Source: Candidatus Wolfebacteria bacterium (GTDB lineage: Bacteria > Patescibacteriota > Minisyncoccia > Phycocordibacterales > Phycocordibacteraceae). Taken from it: a DNA stretch of 38,948 nucleotides. Both the position numbers and the translations under genes were made by a program. The notes under the pieces were generated by a model, which worked only from the letters and a program-made list of their open reading frames with translations, was not told where the DNA came from and made no database searches. Positions within the stretch are counted from its first letter, which is position 1. Every line of letters begins with the position of its first letter. Shown here piece after piece: positions 1 through 7,751 of the stretch. The stretch spans positions 24,175-63,122 of the forward strand of contig NVRX02000007.1 of the NCBI GenBank assembly GCA_002400985.2, in the 5' to 3' direction.

Positions 1-209
1 GTGTTTGGTGCGTCACCTTCTGAAGCTCCTCCCCCACCAAAGAAGAAGAATCCTCCAATAAGAATCGCCACAACAGCAATAATGAGAAGCACAACTTGTG
101 CTCCTTTCTCATCCTTTGCGAGTCCATATTTAATAACCGTACTACTCAACCCCTTCTTCTTAGCCACAGTATAACTGCTCCTTTGATCTTGAAATTGTAC
201 GTTGCTCAT
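1..209 (-). CDS. Small membrane protein, 3' part cut by window edge
   Basis: The reverse strand is open from an ATG at 209 to the window edge, giving 69 codons with no stop, so the C-terminus is missing. The N-terminal 40 residues are polar and basic (AKKKGLSS, KYGLAKDEKG). They are followed by a strong membrane span of about 20 residues (VVLLIIAVVAILIGGFFFF) and a glycine-rich start of an outside segment (GGGGASEGDAP). It begins 6 nt after the stop of the hydroxyacid dehydrogenase gene, so it is probably the third gene of the aldolase operon. I do not recognise a family. The likely topology is N-in with an exported C-terminal part. Confidence 0.7.
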   Translation of the reverse strand, partial: MSNVQFQDQRSSYTVAKKKGLSSTVIKYGLAKDEKGAQVVLLIIAVVAILIGGFFFFGGGGASEGDAPN

Positions 210-215
210 ATATCT

Positions 216-1181
216 CTATTGTACTACATGCTTGGGTGTCTTTCCTTTCAGCATGTCAATAATATTCTGTGCTGCAAGTTCTGCCATCTTTCCACGGGTA
301 CTCTCTGTGGCTGATGCAATATGAGGCGTAATGATGACATTTGGAAATTCAATAAGTCCTGGAGCTAGCTTTGGCTCATGCTCATATACATCCAATGCTG
401 CACCACGAATTCTTCCTGCACGAAGCACTTCAACAAGAGCTTTTTCATCAACAACAGGCCCTCTTGAGGTGTTGATAAGGAATGCACTTTCTTTCATAAG
501 CTCTAGTCTCTCTTTTGAAACTAAATGGTGCGTTGCGGGAAGCAATGGTACATGCACTGAGATAATATCTGCTTCTTTAAAAACATCATTGATATCTTTT
601 TTATACACCGCTCCAACTTCTTTCTCTAAGCCTTCATTCTGCTTAATATCATTGTATATAATCTTTGCACCAAAATTATATGCATGCTTTACAACTTGCT
701 GCCCTATGCGCCCGGCACCTAAAATACCAATGGTACTTTCTGCAATATTTTTTCCGAGAAGTAACTCTGGTGCCCATCCCTCATATTTTCCCGCTCGCGT
801 AAATGCATCCGCCTCAGGAATACGATGAAGCAAAGAGAGAATAAGAGAGAATGTATACTCTGCAACTGTTTCGGTAAGAACACCTGGAGTATTTGTGATG
901 GTAATTTTTCGCTTTGTGGCTTCCTCAACATCTATGTTGTTGAATCCAACAGCGTAGTTGGCAAATATCATTGCGGTAGGAACGGCATCAAATACTTCTG
1001 CATCAATCTGATCGGTAAGCAGGCACAACACAGCGTCATAAGGCTTTTCTTGCAAAGCGCTGATAAGCTCTTCTTTACCAAGTACTCCGTCTTTTTTTGA
1101 AACCTCTACCTCATGTCCTGCATCTTTGAGCATATCAATCCCCACCTCTGGAATGTGCCTTGTTACGTATATTTTTGCCAT
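216..1181 (-). CDS. D-2-hydroxyacid dehydrogenase (glyoxylate/hydroxypyruvate reductase type)
   Basis: 321-residue NAD(P)-dependent D-isomer-specific 2-hydroxyacid dehydrogenase, probably reducing glyoxylate or hydroxypyruvate to glycolate or D-glycerate in the cytosol. The nucleotide-binding loop GAGRIG lies at 155-160. The family signature NTSRGPVVDE carries the substrate-binding Arg240, and the catalytic Glu269 (YEHEP) and His287 (TPHIAS) are present. Length fits the family. The frame is open 24 codons further upstream, but that extension runs back into the aldolase gene. The ATG at 1181 begins exactly at the conserved MAKIYVT strand and sits 4 nt after the aldolase stop, so I chose it. 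Sitting between aldolase and a small membrane protein, it could feed three-carbon acids to or from glycolysis. Substrate specificity cannot be read from sequence. Confidence 0.9.
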   Translation of the reverse strand: MAKIYVTRHIPEVGIDMLKDAGHEVEVSKKDGVLGKEELISALQEKPYDAVLCLLTDQIDAEVFDAVPTAMIFANYAVGFNNIDVEEATKRKITITNTPGVLTETVAEYTFSLILSLLHRIPEADAFTRAGKYEGWAPELLLGKNIAESTIGILGAGRIGQQVVKHAYNFGAKIIYNDIKQNEGLEKEVGAVYKKDINDVFKEADIISVHVPLLPATHHLVSKERLELMKESAFLINTSRGPVVDEKALVEVLRAGRIRGAALDVYEHEPKLAPGLIEFPNVIITPHIASATESTRGKMAELAAQNIIDMLKGKTPKHVVQ

Positions 1182-1185
1182 AGTT

Positions 1186-2208
1186 TTATAATAGTGCTTG
1201 TAATTCTTCCTCCATCTCACTCCTGTACCGTCCATCGCGCGCCAAAGCAACAAGCTCTAATCTCTTCAAAAAGATATCTTGTGCGTGTGCAATCTTCTCA
1301 TCATCTCCTGCCCAGTACACAAGAGCCTCTCCCTGCAATGCACGTGCAAATGAGAAGGTAAGCTGCCACATAACCTCCTTTCTTTCTGCAATAGCTTGAA
1401 GATTCGCTGTTACGCAAGCTGCAGTTTGTCCTCCAGACAAAAATACAATCCCGGTAACCTCCTCTGGTATTGAATTGTGAAATGCAGATAAAGTATCTTC
1501 TGCAACTTCTTCTGGTGTGTCTTTGCACCCTGAATCAGAGCCAGATATTGCCATACTTGATTTGATAATAAGCGCCTCAGGATCAACACCTTGTGCGGCA
1601 ATTTCTACAAATATCTCTTGCAATACTTCTGTAATAACCTCCCCCGCCCTGGCACGCGTATGACCCCCTTGTAAAAGCACCTCTGGCTCTAAAATGGGAA
1701 CAATGCCTGCCTCTTGGCAATTTTTTGCATACGTCGCAAGACTCACGGCATGCTCGTGTATGTTTTCTGAGGTAGGAAGCTCATCTCCTTCAATAGTTAT
1801 AACTGCTCGCCACTTTGCAAAATGCGCACCTTTCTCTTTAAATACTTTCAGTCTCTCTGGCAACCCAACAAGCCCATCGGTAATAAGTTCTTTTGCCCCA
1901 AACGGCATCACCCCTTGGTCTACTTTAATACCAACAAGAATTCCTTTTTGATTGAGTATATCTATAAATGGAACACCTGACCTAATGTGATCATTGAACG
2001 TCTCTTCATATAAAATGACACCTGAGAGATGTTTTTCAATTTGTGGAGTAGTAAGAAAAACCTCTCTATACACACGCCTCATCTCTGATGTCTCTGCAAT
2101 ACCAACTGCAGCCAGTCTTTTATTTGCTGACTTTGTACTTTCGTCTGCTGCTAAAATCCCCTTTCCTGGAGCCACAAGCGCAGCCGTAATATCTTGTAAT
2201 GTATTCAT
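1186..2208 (-). CDS. Class I fructose-bisphosphate aldolase
   Basis: 340-residue cytosolic aldolase that reversibly cleaves fructose 1,6-bisphosphate to dihydroxyacetone phosphate and glyceraldehyde 3-phosphate through a lysine Schiff base. The classical eukaryote-like class I pattern is visible: AADES with Asp22, FAKWR with Lys131, the ILEPEV segment with the acid residue Glu174, the Schiff-base lysine Lys216 in ALIIKSS, and FLSGGQ near residue 260. Length is close to the usual 340-360, with a shortened C-terminal tail. It is the first gene of an operon with the dehydrogenase and a membrane protein. Its start lies 7 nt from an extended -10 box that overlaps a small dyad, and it faces a PfkB kinase gene. 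Confidence 0.95.
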   Translation of the reverse strand: MNTLQDITAALVAPGKGILAADESTKSANKRLAAVGIAETSEMRRVYREVFLTTPQIEKHLSGVILYEETFNDHIRSGVPFIDILNQKGILVGIKVDQGVMPFGAKELITDGLVGLPERLKVFKEKGAHFAKWRAVITIEGDELPTSENIHEHAVSLATYAKNCQEAGIVPILEPEVLLQGGHTRARAGEVITEVLQEIFVEIAAQGVDPEALIIKSSMAISGSDSGCKDTPEEVAEDTLSAFHNSIPEEVTGIVFLSGGQTAACVTANLQAIAERKEVMWQLTFSFARALQGEALVYWAGDDEKIAHAQDIFLKRLELVALARDGRYRSEMEEELQALL

Positions 2209-2224
2209 TACTCATATCGTATCA
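2209..2224 (-). promoter_or_regulatory. Extended -10 promoter of aldolase operon with dyad
   Basis: Read on the reverse strand, TGATACGAT (2216-2224) lies 7 nt before the aldolase ATG, with no recognisable -35 box. The expected start point falls at or beside the ATG, implying a leaderless message. The -10 box forms one arm of the dyad TATCGT-GAT-ACGATA, a possible repressor site. Confidence 0.55.
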
Positions 2225-2248
2225 CGATACAAAAACTGTTTTCCCTAG

Positions 2249-2263
2249 TGGTATAGTACACAT
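2249..2263 (+). promoter_or_regulatory. Extended -10 promoter of pfkB-type kinase
   Basis: TGGTATAGT at 2249-2257 lies 6 nt before the kinase ATG at 2264. No good -35 hexamer is seen 16-18 nt upstream. The whole divergent interval between the aldolase and kinase start codons is only 55 nt, so the two promoters sit nearly back to back. Confidence 0.55.
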
Positions 2264-3253
2264 ATGAAAAAGTTAGATTTTTTGGGTATTGGAGACCCTG
2301 TTATAGACGCATTTATTAAACTTAAAAATCCCGAGATAACGTGTGACATTGATGACGAAAACTGTAAAATCTCAATGAACTGGGGTGATAAAATTCCTTT
2401 TGAAGGAGTAACAGTAGTCCCTGCAGTAGGAAATGCAGCGAATGCAACAGTATCTGCACACCGCCTAGGACTTAAGAGTGGTCTTATGGCATGGATTGGA
2501 GATGATAAGTTTGGTGATGAAATCGAAAACCAATTAAAAAAAGAGGGAATTGACACCACGTACCTCACTAGACAAAAAGGCATAGGGAGTAACTACCACT
2601 ATGTACTCAGTTATAAAGCAGAGCGGACAATACTTGTGAAGCATTTTGAATACGATTACAAACTCCCCCGTCTTGCTCCTCCAAAATACATGTACCTTTC
2701 ATCTCTAGCTGAGAACTCTATTCCCTTTCAACATGAAATTGTGGATTTTGTGAAAAGGCACCCAGATGTGCGACTTGCCTTCCAACCAGGAACATTTCAA
2801 ATAAACCAAGGGTACGAGGCACTTAAAGACCTATATCAAGCTTCATATCTGTTCTTTTGTAACAAAGAAGAAGCGCAACGAATCCTAGAAACAAAAGAAA
2901 GTAACATTGAAAAACTTCTTGTAATGATGCACAAGAAAGGACCTAAGATCCCAATCATTAGTGACGGACCACGAGGAGCACATAGCTATGACGGAAATAG
3001 ACACCTCTTTGTGCCCATGTACCCAGACCCAAAACCTCCAATAGACAGGACCGGTGCAGGAGATTCATTCTCTTCAACTGTTGTTGCGGCACTCGCACTT
3101 GGAGAGCCACTTGACCATGCGCTTCTCTGGGGACCTATAAACTCCATGTCTGTTGTGCAATATATTGGCGCACAAGAAGGACTCCTTAAAAGAGGAAAAC
3201 TTCTAGACTTCCTTGAGAATGCTCCTGCAGACTACAAGGTTCAAGAATTGTAA
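2264..3253 (+). CDS. PfkB/ribokinase-family sugar kinase
   Basis: 329-residue cytosolic kinase of the ribokinase/PfkB superfamily, transferring ATP phosphate to a sugar or nucleoside hydroxyl. The N-terminal GIGDPVID strand, the AVGNAANATVSAHRLG glycine/alanine motif (about 54-69) and the C-terminal signature DRTGAGDSF with catalytic base Asp267 are all present. An NKEE motif lies near residue 200. It faces the aldolase and lies beside a pentose phosphate operon, so a sugar-phosphate substrate (ribose, a hexose or fructose 6-phosphate) is plausible. Adenosine-kinase-like members have the same motifs, so the substrate is open. Its stop lies 3 nt from the convergent 53-aa gene. Confidence 0.85.
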   Translation: MKKLDFLGIGDPVIDAFIKLKNPEITCDIDDENCKISMNWGDKIPFEGVTVVPAVGNAANATVSAHRLGLKSGLMAWIGDDKFGDEIENQLKKEGIDTTYLTRQKGIGSNYHYVLSYKAERTILVKHFEYDYKLPRLAPPKYMYLSSLAENSIPFQHEIVDFVKRHPDVRLAFQPGTFQINQGYEALKDLYQASYLFFCNKEEAQRILETKESNIEKLLVMMHKKGPKIPIISDGPRGAHSYDGNRHLFVPMYPDPKPPIDRTGAGDSFSSTVVAALALGEPLDHALLWGPINSMSVVQYIGAQEGLLKRGKLLDFLENAPADYKVQEL

Positions 3254-3256
3254 GAA

Positions 3257-3418
3257 CTACTCTAGAGTATCTATAATATTAAACACATCATCTGCTGTGT
3301 CACCTTCGTAATATAAAAAATTATCACCTCTGCTTGCTTGAATAATCACAACAACCGCAAACACGGCAAAAATTCCAAACAAAACAGCAATAAACAATTT
3401 GTTCTTTAAAAATGTCAT
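3257..3418 (-). CDS. 53-aa single-span membrane protein at end of pentose phosphate operon
   Basis: A 53-codon ORF with MTFLKNK, then a membrane span of about 20 residues (LFIAVLFGIFAVFAVVVII), then a polar acidic tail ending in DTLE and a TAG stop. Its ATG overlaps the stop codon of the transketolase C-subunit (TAATG, sharing base 3418). This is strong evidence that it is a real, translationally coupled last gene of the operon. I recognise no family. A role in tethering or regulating the sugar enzymes at the membrane would be speculation. Confidence 0.7.
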   Translation of the reverse strand: MTFLKNKLFIAVLFGIFAVFAVVVIIQASRGDNFLYYEGDTADDVFNIIDTLE

Positions 3419-4410
3419 TAGATTCTATCAAGTGCTTTACGTACCGCACTTTCAATATGAGACACTCCCATACCATAGTGCTCTATAAGTTCCGCAGGAT
3501 TTCCTGACTGTCCAAACCTATCCTTCACACCAATAAACTCCATTGGCATTGGCTTCACCTGTGCCAAGTACTCGGCAACAGTACTTCCCATACCTCCAGC
3601 AATCTGATGCTCCTCTACGGTAACAATAGCTCCCACCTCATTACTGAGAGCAAGTAATGCCTTTGTATCAAGAGGTTTTATAGTATGTAGATTCAACACA
3701 ATACTTTCTATCCCTTTCTCCTTTAAATTCTTCGCCGCAACAAGCGCGCTATGCAAAAATGGCCCACTTGCAATAATGCCTACCACAGGATCTTTCCCTT
3801 CCCACACCCTAAATGCTTTTCCTATTTCAAACGGAGTATCTTTTGTTGTTATCTCTGGGGTACTCGTCCTTCCAAAACGAATGTACACGGGACCTTCGTA
3901 CTCTGCTGCTGCAATAACAGCCTTTCGTGCCTCCTCTTCATCTGAAGGAACAAGCACTATCATATTTGGCTGCACACGCATAAGGGCAATATCTTCAAGC
4001 TGCTGGTGTGTTGCACCATCTGGCCCCACTGAAACACCTGCGTGCATTCCGCATATTTTTACATTTGCTTTCTTCAGAGAAATAAGCGTACGTATTTGCT
4101 CATTGTTTCTCCCTGGAGAAAATGCTGCATACGATGCAATAAATGGAATTTTTCCAACTAATGATATTCCTGCAGCTACAGATGCAAGGTTTTGCTCTGC
4201 AACCCCCATTTCAATATACCTGTCAGGAAACTTTTCATTGAACCAATGTGAGCGAGTACTTTCCATAAGGTCTGCACACATAACAACAACGTTTTTATCT
4301 TTCTCTCCTGCCTCAACAACACCGTGACCAAATCCATCACGAGTTGAACCTGCTTTCACATTTTCAGGATCAAATACTTTTTCACTCAATTTTGCGTTTG
4401 TATTTAACAT
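3418..4410 (-). CDS. Transketolase, C-terminal (pyrimidine-binding) subunit
   Basis: 330 residues forming the second half of a split transketolase. It supplies the pyrimidine-binding and C-terminal domains and works as a heterotetramer with the neighbouring N-subunit. The activating glutamate is in EMGVAEQN. The segments GMHAGVSVGPDGATHQQLED and YIRFGRTSTPE are typical, as is the C-terminal domain from about residue 195 (VVGIIASGPFLHSALVAA). The enzyme moves two-carbon ketol units between sugar phosphates. It starts 1 nt after the N-subunit stop, so the halves are made together. A transketolase-like 1-deoxyxylulose-phosphate synthase is less likely because of the split form and the pentose phosphate neighbours. 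Confidence 0.93.
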   Translation of the reverse strand: MLNTNAKLSEKVFDPENVKAGSTRDGFGHGVVEAGEKDKNVVVMCADLMESTRSHWFNEKFPDRYIEMGVAEQNLASVAAGISLVGKIPFIASYAAFSPGRNNEQIRTLISLKKANVKICGMHAGVSVGPDGATHQQLEDIALMRVQPNMIVLVPSDEEEARKAVIAAAEYEGPVYIRFGRTSTPEITTKDTPFEIGKAFRVWEGKDPVVGIIASGPFLHSALVAAKNLKEKGIESIVLNLHTIKPLDTKALLALSNEVGAIVTVEEHQIAGGMGSTVAEYLAQVKPMPMEFIGVKDRFGQSGNPAELIEHYGMGVSHIESAVRKALDRI

Positions 4411-4411
4411 A

Positions 4412-5269
4412 TTATGAATATTCTTCTGTTACCCTCCCTCCACAACTACGTACAATCTTTAAAAACCGTTCTGCTTCCTCTGGAGTTGGAGGTTTTCCAT
4501 GCCACGTATAATCACCCTCAATCTCTGGAATACCTTTCCCGGGGACAGTTTTAGCAATAATCATTGTCGGCATATCTTTTTGAGCCTTTCCTTCATCTAC
4601 CGCTGCAACAATCTCCTTTATAGAGTGTCCATCAATTTCAATAACATGGAATCCAAATGATTTAAATTTATCTGCAAGTGGCTCAAGCGGCATAACATCT
4701 TGTGTCATTCCATTAATCTGAATATTATTGCGATCAATAACACAAATGAGTCTGTTAAGTTTATTTACCCCAGCAAACATTGCAGCCTCCCAAGTGTTTC
4801 CTGCTTGAAGCTCTCCATCTGAAAGTAGGCAGTACGTATAGTTTTCTTTTCCATCCATATCCAACCCATACGCAATACCTGCGGCTTGCGAAAGTCCTGA
4901 CCCTAGTGGTCCTGAATTTGTTTCTAATCCTGGAAGTCTGTCTGGCTCTGGGTGTCCTTGGAGACGAGTACCAAACTTTCGCAATGTCATTACCTCCTTC
5001 AAAGGAAAATATCCAGCGTGCGCCATTGTCGCATACCGCACAGGAACAATATGCCCATTTGAAAGTATCAATCTATCTCTCTCTTCCCAATCTGGATCAT
5101 TAGCATTGTGTTTTAAAATATGAAAATAGAATGTGGAGAAAACATCTGCCATACCAAGAGGGCCTGCAGTATGACCACTCTTTGCTTCGGTAAGCATCTC
5201 AATAATAGTCTCACGTATATCACGTGCTTTTGATTCTACTTCTGCAATTTGTTCTTTTGTAATAGACAT
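4412..5269 (-). CDS. Transketolase, N-terminal (thiamine diphosphate-binding) subunit
   Basis: 285 residues forming the thiamine-diphosphate half of the split transketolase. GHTAGPLGMADV carries an active-site histidine. SGPLGSGLSQAAGIAYGLD corresponds to the conserved GSLGQG loop. The cofactor motif runs from SDGELQAGNTWEAAMFA to IDRNNIQING, with Ser in place of the more usual Gly of GDG. It shares a TAATG overlap with the epimerase stop (base 5269) and is followed by the C-subunit after 1 nt. It interconverts pentose, tetrose, hexose and triose phosphates in the cytosol together with the C-subunit. Confidence 0.94.
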   Translation of the reverse strand: MSITKEQIAEVESKARDIRETIIEMLTEAKSGHTAGPLGMADVFSTFYFHILKHNANDPDWEERDRLILSNGHIVPVRYATMAHAGYFPLKEVMTLRKFGTRLQGHPEPDRLPGLETNSGPLGSGLSQAAGIAYGLDMDGKENYTYCLLSDGELQAGNTWEAAMFAGVNKLNRLICVIDRNNIQINGMTQDVMPLEPLADKFKSFGFHVIEIDGHSIKEIVAAVDEGKAQKDMPTMIIAKTVPGKGIPEIEGDYTWHGKPPTPEEAERFLKIVRSCGGRVTEEYS

Positions 5270-5991
5270 TATTCGTATGTACCGTAATGCTCTGATAATT
5301 TCTCAAACTCTTTTATAGTATGACCTACATTCGGTGTATTAAAAAGTGCAGAACCAACAGCAAGTCTGTCTGCTCCCGCAGCAAGCAATGCAGGCGCTGT
5401 CTCCATAGACACTCCTCCATCTACCTGAATGGTCATGTCTGGATACCTCTTGTGGAAATCTTTAACCTTTGCAACCACTCGAGGATCAAATTTTTGACCC
5501 TGCTTCCCTATATCTACAATCCCCATAAACTGAACAAAATCAACATACTGAAGGTAGGGAGCATACTCGGTAAGGTCTAAATCAACAGGAACTGCCATAC
5601 CAACAGACAGTAAATCGGGTGCAAAATCTTTGTCATACCCATACTTACGAGAAATAATACCTACTGTTTTTTTGAAATCTTTCGTACTCTTGAAGTGAAT
5701 AATTATTCGTGTTGCACCGAGCAATATAAAATCTCCAAGCACTTCATCTGGATTAGAAACCATAAGGTCTATGCCGTAATGAATGGTGCCAGCCTCAGGA
5801 AGCAGCTCTCCGCGACGAAACATTTCTTCAATTGTTGGACCTGCACCAGTATATGGCCACGTAGTGTTGTGCACATAATTTCCATCACAAATATCTAACT
5901 GCACTTTTGTAACATGAGGCTGTATTGCCTGTACTTTCTCTTTTAATTCAGAGAAACTTTTAGGAAGTATTGCTGGGATTACAAGTGACAT
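5269..5991 (-). CDS. Ribulose-phosphate 3-epimerase-like TIM barrel with altered metal ligands
   Basis: 240 residues matching ribulose-phosphate 3-epimerase along their length (IPAILPKSF, LDICDGNYV, LMVSNPDEV, IQVDGGVSMETAPALLAAGADRLAVGSALF). The expected reaction is D-ribulose 5-phosphate to D-xylulose 5-phosphate. Several key residues differ from the canonical enzyme. The metal-binding His of the usual HxDxMDG motif is Gln31, and the second metal His (usual VHLMV) is Asp75. The Ser of the usual APSIL is Ala7. Asp33 and Asp191, the two acidic ligands and bases, are kept. It is therefore either an epimerase with changed metal chemistry or a relative with a new substrate. Operon context (rpiB before, transketolase after, overlapping) still argues for the pentose phosphate role. 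Confidence 0.82.
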   Translation of the reverse strand: MSLVIPAILPKSFSELKEKVQAIQPHVTKVQLDICDGNYVHNTTWPYTGAGPTIEEMFRRGELLPEAGTIHYGIDLMVSNPDEVLGDFILLGATRIIIHFKSTKDFKKTVGIISRKYGYDKDFAPDLLSVGMAVPVDLDLTEYAPYLQYVDFVQFMGIVDIGKQGQKFDPRVVAKVKDFHKRYPDMTIQVDGGVSMETAPALLAAGADRLAVGSALFNTPNVGHTIKEFEKLSEHYGTYE

Positions 5992-5993
5992 GA

Positions 5994-6446
5994 TTATGGA
6001 TCTATTTTTTCAATACGTCGTGTATGTCTTGTTTCTCCTGGAAACTTTGTTTTCAACCAAAGCTCTGCCGCTTTCTTTGCTTGATCAGCACTTAAGAACC
6101 GTGCACCAAGAGATAGGACATTTGCATCGTTATGCTCTCTGGAAAGCCTAATGATATCTTCATCCCCTCCATAGAACACTGTTGCGCGTACTCCTTCGTA
6201 CTTATTGGCAACCATTGCTTCACCTTGTCCGCTTCCTCCCATGATAACTCCAACATATTTATTTGGTTTTTCAGATATCTTTTGTGCAAGTGGTGCCATA
6301 ATATCTGGATAATCATCACCTTCTTTTTGTTTCTTCGGTCCCATATCTTCTACTTCATACCCAAGGTTCTTTAAATGAGGTAATACGAAATCCCTCAATT
6401 CGAATCCTGCATGGTCTGTCGCGAATAATACTGTTTTATTTTGCAT
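5994..6446 (-). CDS. rpiB: Ribose-5-phosphate isomerase B
   Basis: 150-residue RpiB/LacAB-family isomerase interconverting ribose 5-phosphate and ribulose 5-phosphate. The family opening FATDHAGFELRD (8-19) and the phosphate loop GGSGQGE (70-76) are clear. As in the mycobacterial-type enzymes, the cysteine that acts as base in E. coli RpiB is absent (MGG instead of CGT), and a glutamate, Glu76, sits where the mycobacterial base is found. SREHNDANVLSLG supplies the usual ring-opening histidine region. Its start overlaps the end of gapdh by 11 nt and its stop is 2 nt from the epimerase start, so it is tightly coupled. Confidence 0.93.
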   Translation of the reverse strand: MQNKTVLFATDHAGFELRDFVLPHLKNLGYEVEDMGPKKQKEGDDYPDIMAPLAQKISEKPNKYVGVIMGGSGQGEAMVANKYEGVRATVFYGGDEDIIRLSREHNDANVLSLGARFLSADQAKKAAELWLKTKFPGETRHTRRIEKIDP

Positions 6447-7455
6447 ATTTTGCTGTTGTTATTACGTGCTGTACAAGCGTATTGGTATATCCAACTTCGT
6501 TGTCATACCAAGCAAGAACCTTCACAAGGTTTCCGTCTACCACACGTGTCATTTCTAAATCGACAATAGATGCAAACGGGCTTCCTAAGATGTCTGTTGA
6601 TACCAAAGGATCATTGGTAACCGTAAAGATACCTTTCCACCTATCCTCGTGTGCTGCTGCTACTAATACTTCATTTACCGACTCTACCGTCACGTCTTTC
6701 TTTGCAATAAAGGTAATGTCTACAATAGATCCTGAAACTACAGGCACCCGAAGTGCAATCCCATCAAATTTTCCCTCTAATGCAGGGTACGCTTTTGTTG
6801 TTGCAAGTGCTGCTCCTGTTGAGCTTGGAACAATGTTTACCCCTGCAGCTCGCCCTCTACGAATCTTTTTATTAGGGCTGTCTACAATATTTTGACTAGA
6901 AGTATACCCATGAACGGTATTGAGAATAGCTTTTTCAATACCAATCTTTTCATCAAGAATAGTGACAAGTGGTCCTCCTGCATTTGTAGTACATGATGCA
7001 TTTGAAGAAATATCACATGTTTGCAGCTTTTCATCATTTACACCCATGATTACCGTAGCTCCTACAATACCGCTCGGGGGAACATCTTTTACTGGAGCTG
7101 ATACTACTACTCGCTTTGCACCAGCCTGTAAATGCATTTGAGACTTCTCATAGCTTGCAAAAAATCCTGTAGCCTCAAGAGCAACATCAATCTTTAACTC
7201 CTTCCACGGAAGCTTTGATGGATCTTTTTCACTCAAAAGCATAACCTCCGTTCCATTTACAACAAGCTTTCCTTCTCCCACCCTAACATCAAGCCCGCTT
7301 GGCCCATACACAGAGTCATATTTTAAAAGGTATGCCATGTTCTCTGGATCTCCCAGATCATTGATGGCTATAATATCTAAATCTTCTTCCTCTAACGCCA
7401 ATTTAAAAAAGGCCCTTCCTATTCTTCCAAATCCATTTATTGCTATTCGTGACAT
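6436..7455 (-). CDS. gap: Type I glyceraldehyde-3-phosphate dehydrogenase
   Basis: 339-residue phosphorylating GAPDH that makes 1,3-bisphosphoglycerate with NAD+. The Rossmann motif INGFGRIGR starts at residue 6, followed by INDLGDPENMAYLLKYDSVYG. The catalytic Cys155 is in SNASCTTN and the catalytic His182 in VHGYTSSQ. Right after CTTN the usual CLAP is replaced by AGGP. An in-frame GTG at 7461 exists, but it lies only 3 nt after the -10 box. The ATG at 7455 lies 9 nt after it and begins directly at the conserved SRIAINGFG strand, so I chose 7455. It leads the operon with rpiB, rpe, transketolase and a 53-aa membrane protein. Confidence 0.95.
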   Translation of the reverse strand: MSRIAINGFGRIGRAFFKLALEEEDLDIIAINDLGDPENMAYLLKYDSVYGPSGLDVRVGEGKLVVNGTEVMLLSEKDPSKLPWKELKIDVALEATGFFASYEKSQMHLQAGAKRVVVSAPVKDVPPSGIVGATVIMGVNDEKLQTCDISSNASCTTNAGGPLVTILDEKIGIEKAILNTVHGYTSSQNIVDSPNKKIRRGRAAGVNIVPSSTGAALATTKAYPALEGKFDGIALRVPVVSGSIVDITFIAKKDVTVESVNEVLVAAAHEDRWKGIFTVTNDPLVSTDILGSPFASIVDLEMTRVVDGNLVKVLAWYDNEVGYTNTLVQHVITTAKYAK

Positions 7456-7473
7456 ATACACATAATAATACCA
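7456..7473 (-). promoter_or_regulatory. Extended -10 promoter of gap operon
   Basis: On the reverse strand TGGTATTAT (7465-7473) lies 9 nt before the ATG at 7455. There is no Shine-Dalgarno site in the short gap, so a leaderless or nearly leaderless message is expected for the six-gene operon. Confidence 0.5.
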
Positions 7474-7505
7474 CGAACTAAAAACGCCTCTTTGTAGACA
7501 GGTTG

Positions 7506-7751
7506 TTATTTTGGATGGTTAATAATAGAAACAATAATATAGTCTGGACTAACAATATGAAAATAAAAACGCCATGACTTATCTATCCTTCCTTGCCAAA
7601 TATCATCACTGCCTCCATATTTTTTTATATTTAGGGATGGGTGCCTAAAATTTTCTAAAAGATATGTGAATTGTTTATCTATCTTCTTCTTAATTGATTT
7701 AGGAAGTTTTTTATATTGTTTTATGGCATTAGGAGCAAGTTCAATTTCCAT
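7506..7751 (-). CDS. RelE/ParE-superfamily toxin
   Basis: 81-residue protein with the compact basic pattern of the RelE/ParE toxin fold: IELAPNAIKQYKKLPKSIKKKIDKQ, then IWQGRIDKSWRFYFHI, then IIVSIINHPK. RelE-type members cleave ribosome-bound mRNA and ParE-type members poison gyrase. The sequence alone does not decide between them. The start overlaps the 3' end of the AbrB-type antitoxin gene by 11 nt, the classical coupled antitoxin-toxin order. The pairing of a RelE-like toxin with a SpoVT/AbrB antitoxin, not a RelB one, is a mixed but known combination. Confidence 0.85.
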   Translation of the reverse strand: MEIELAPNAIKQYKKLPKSIKKKIDKQFTYLLENFRHPSLNIKKYGGSDDIWQGRIDKSWRFYFHIVSPDYIIVSIINHPK

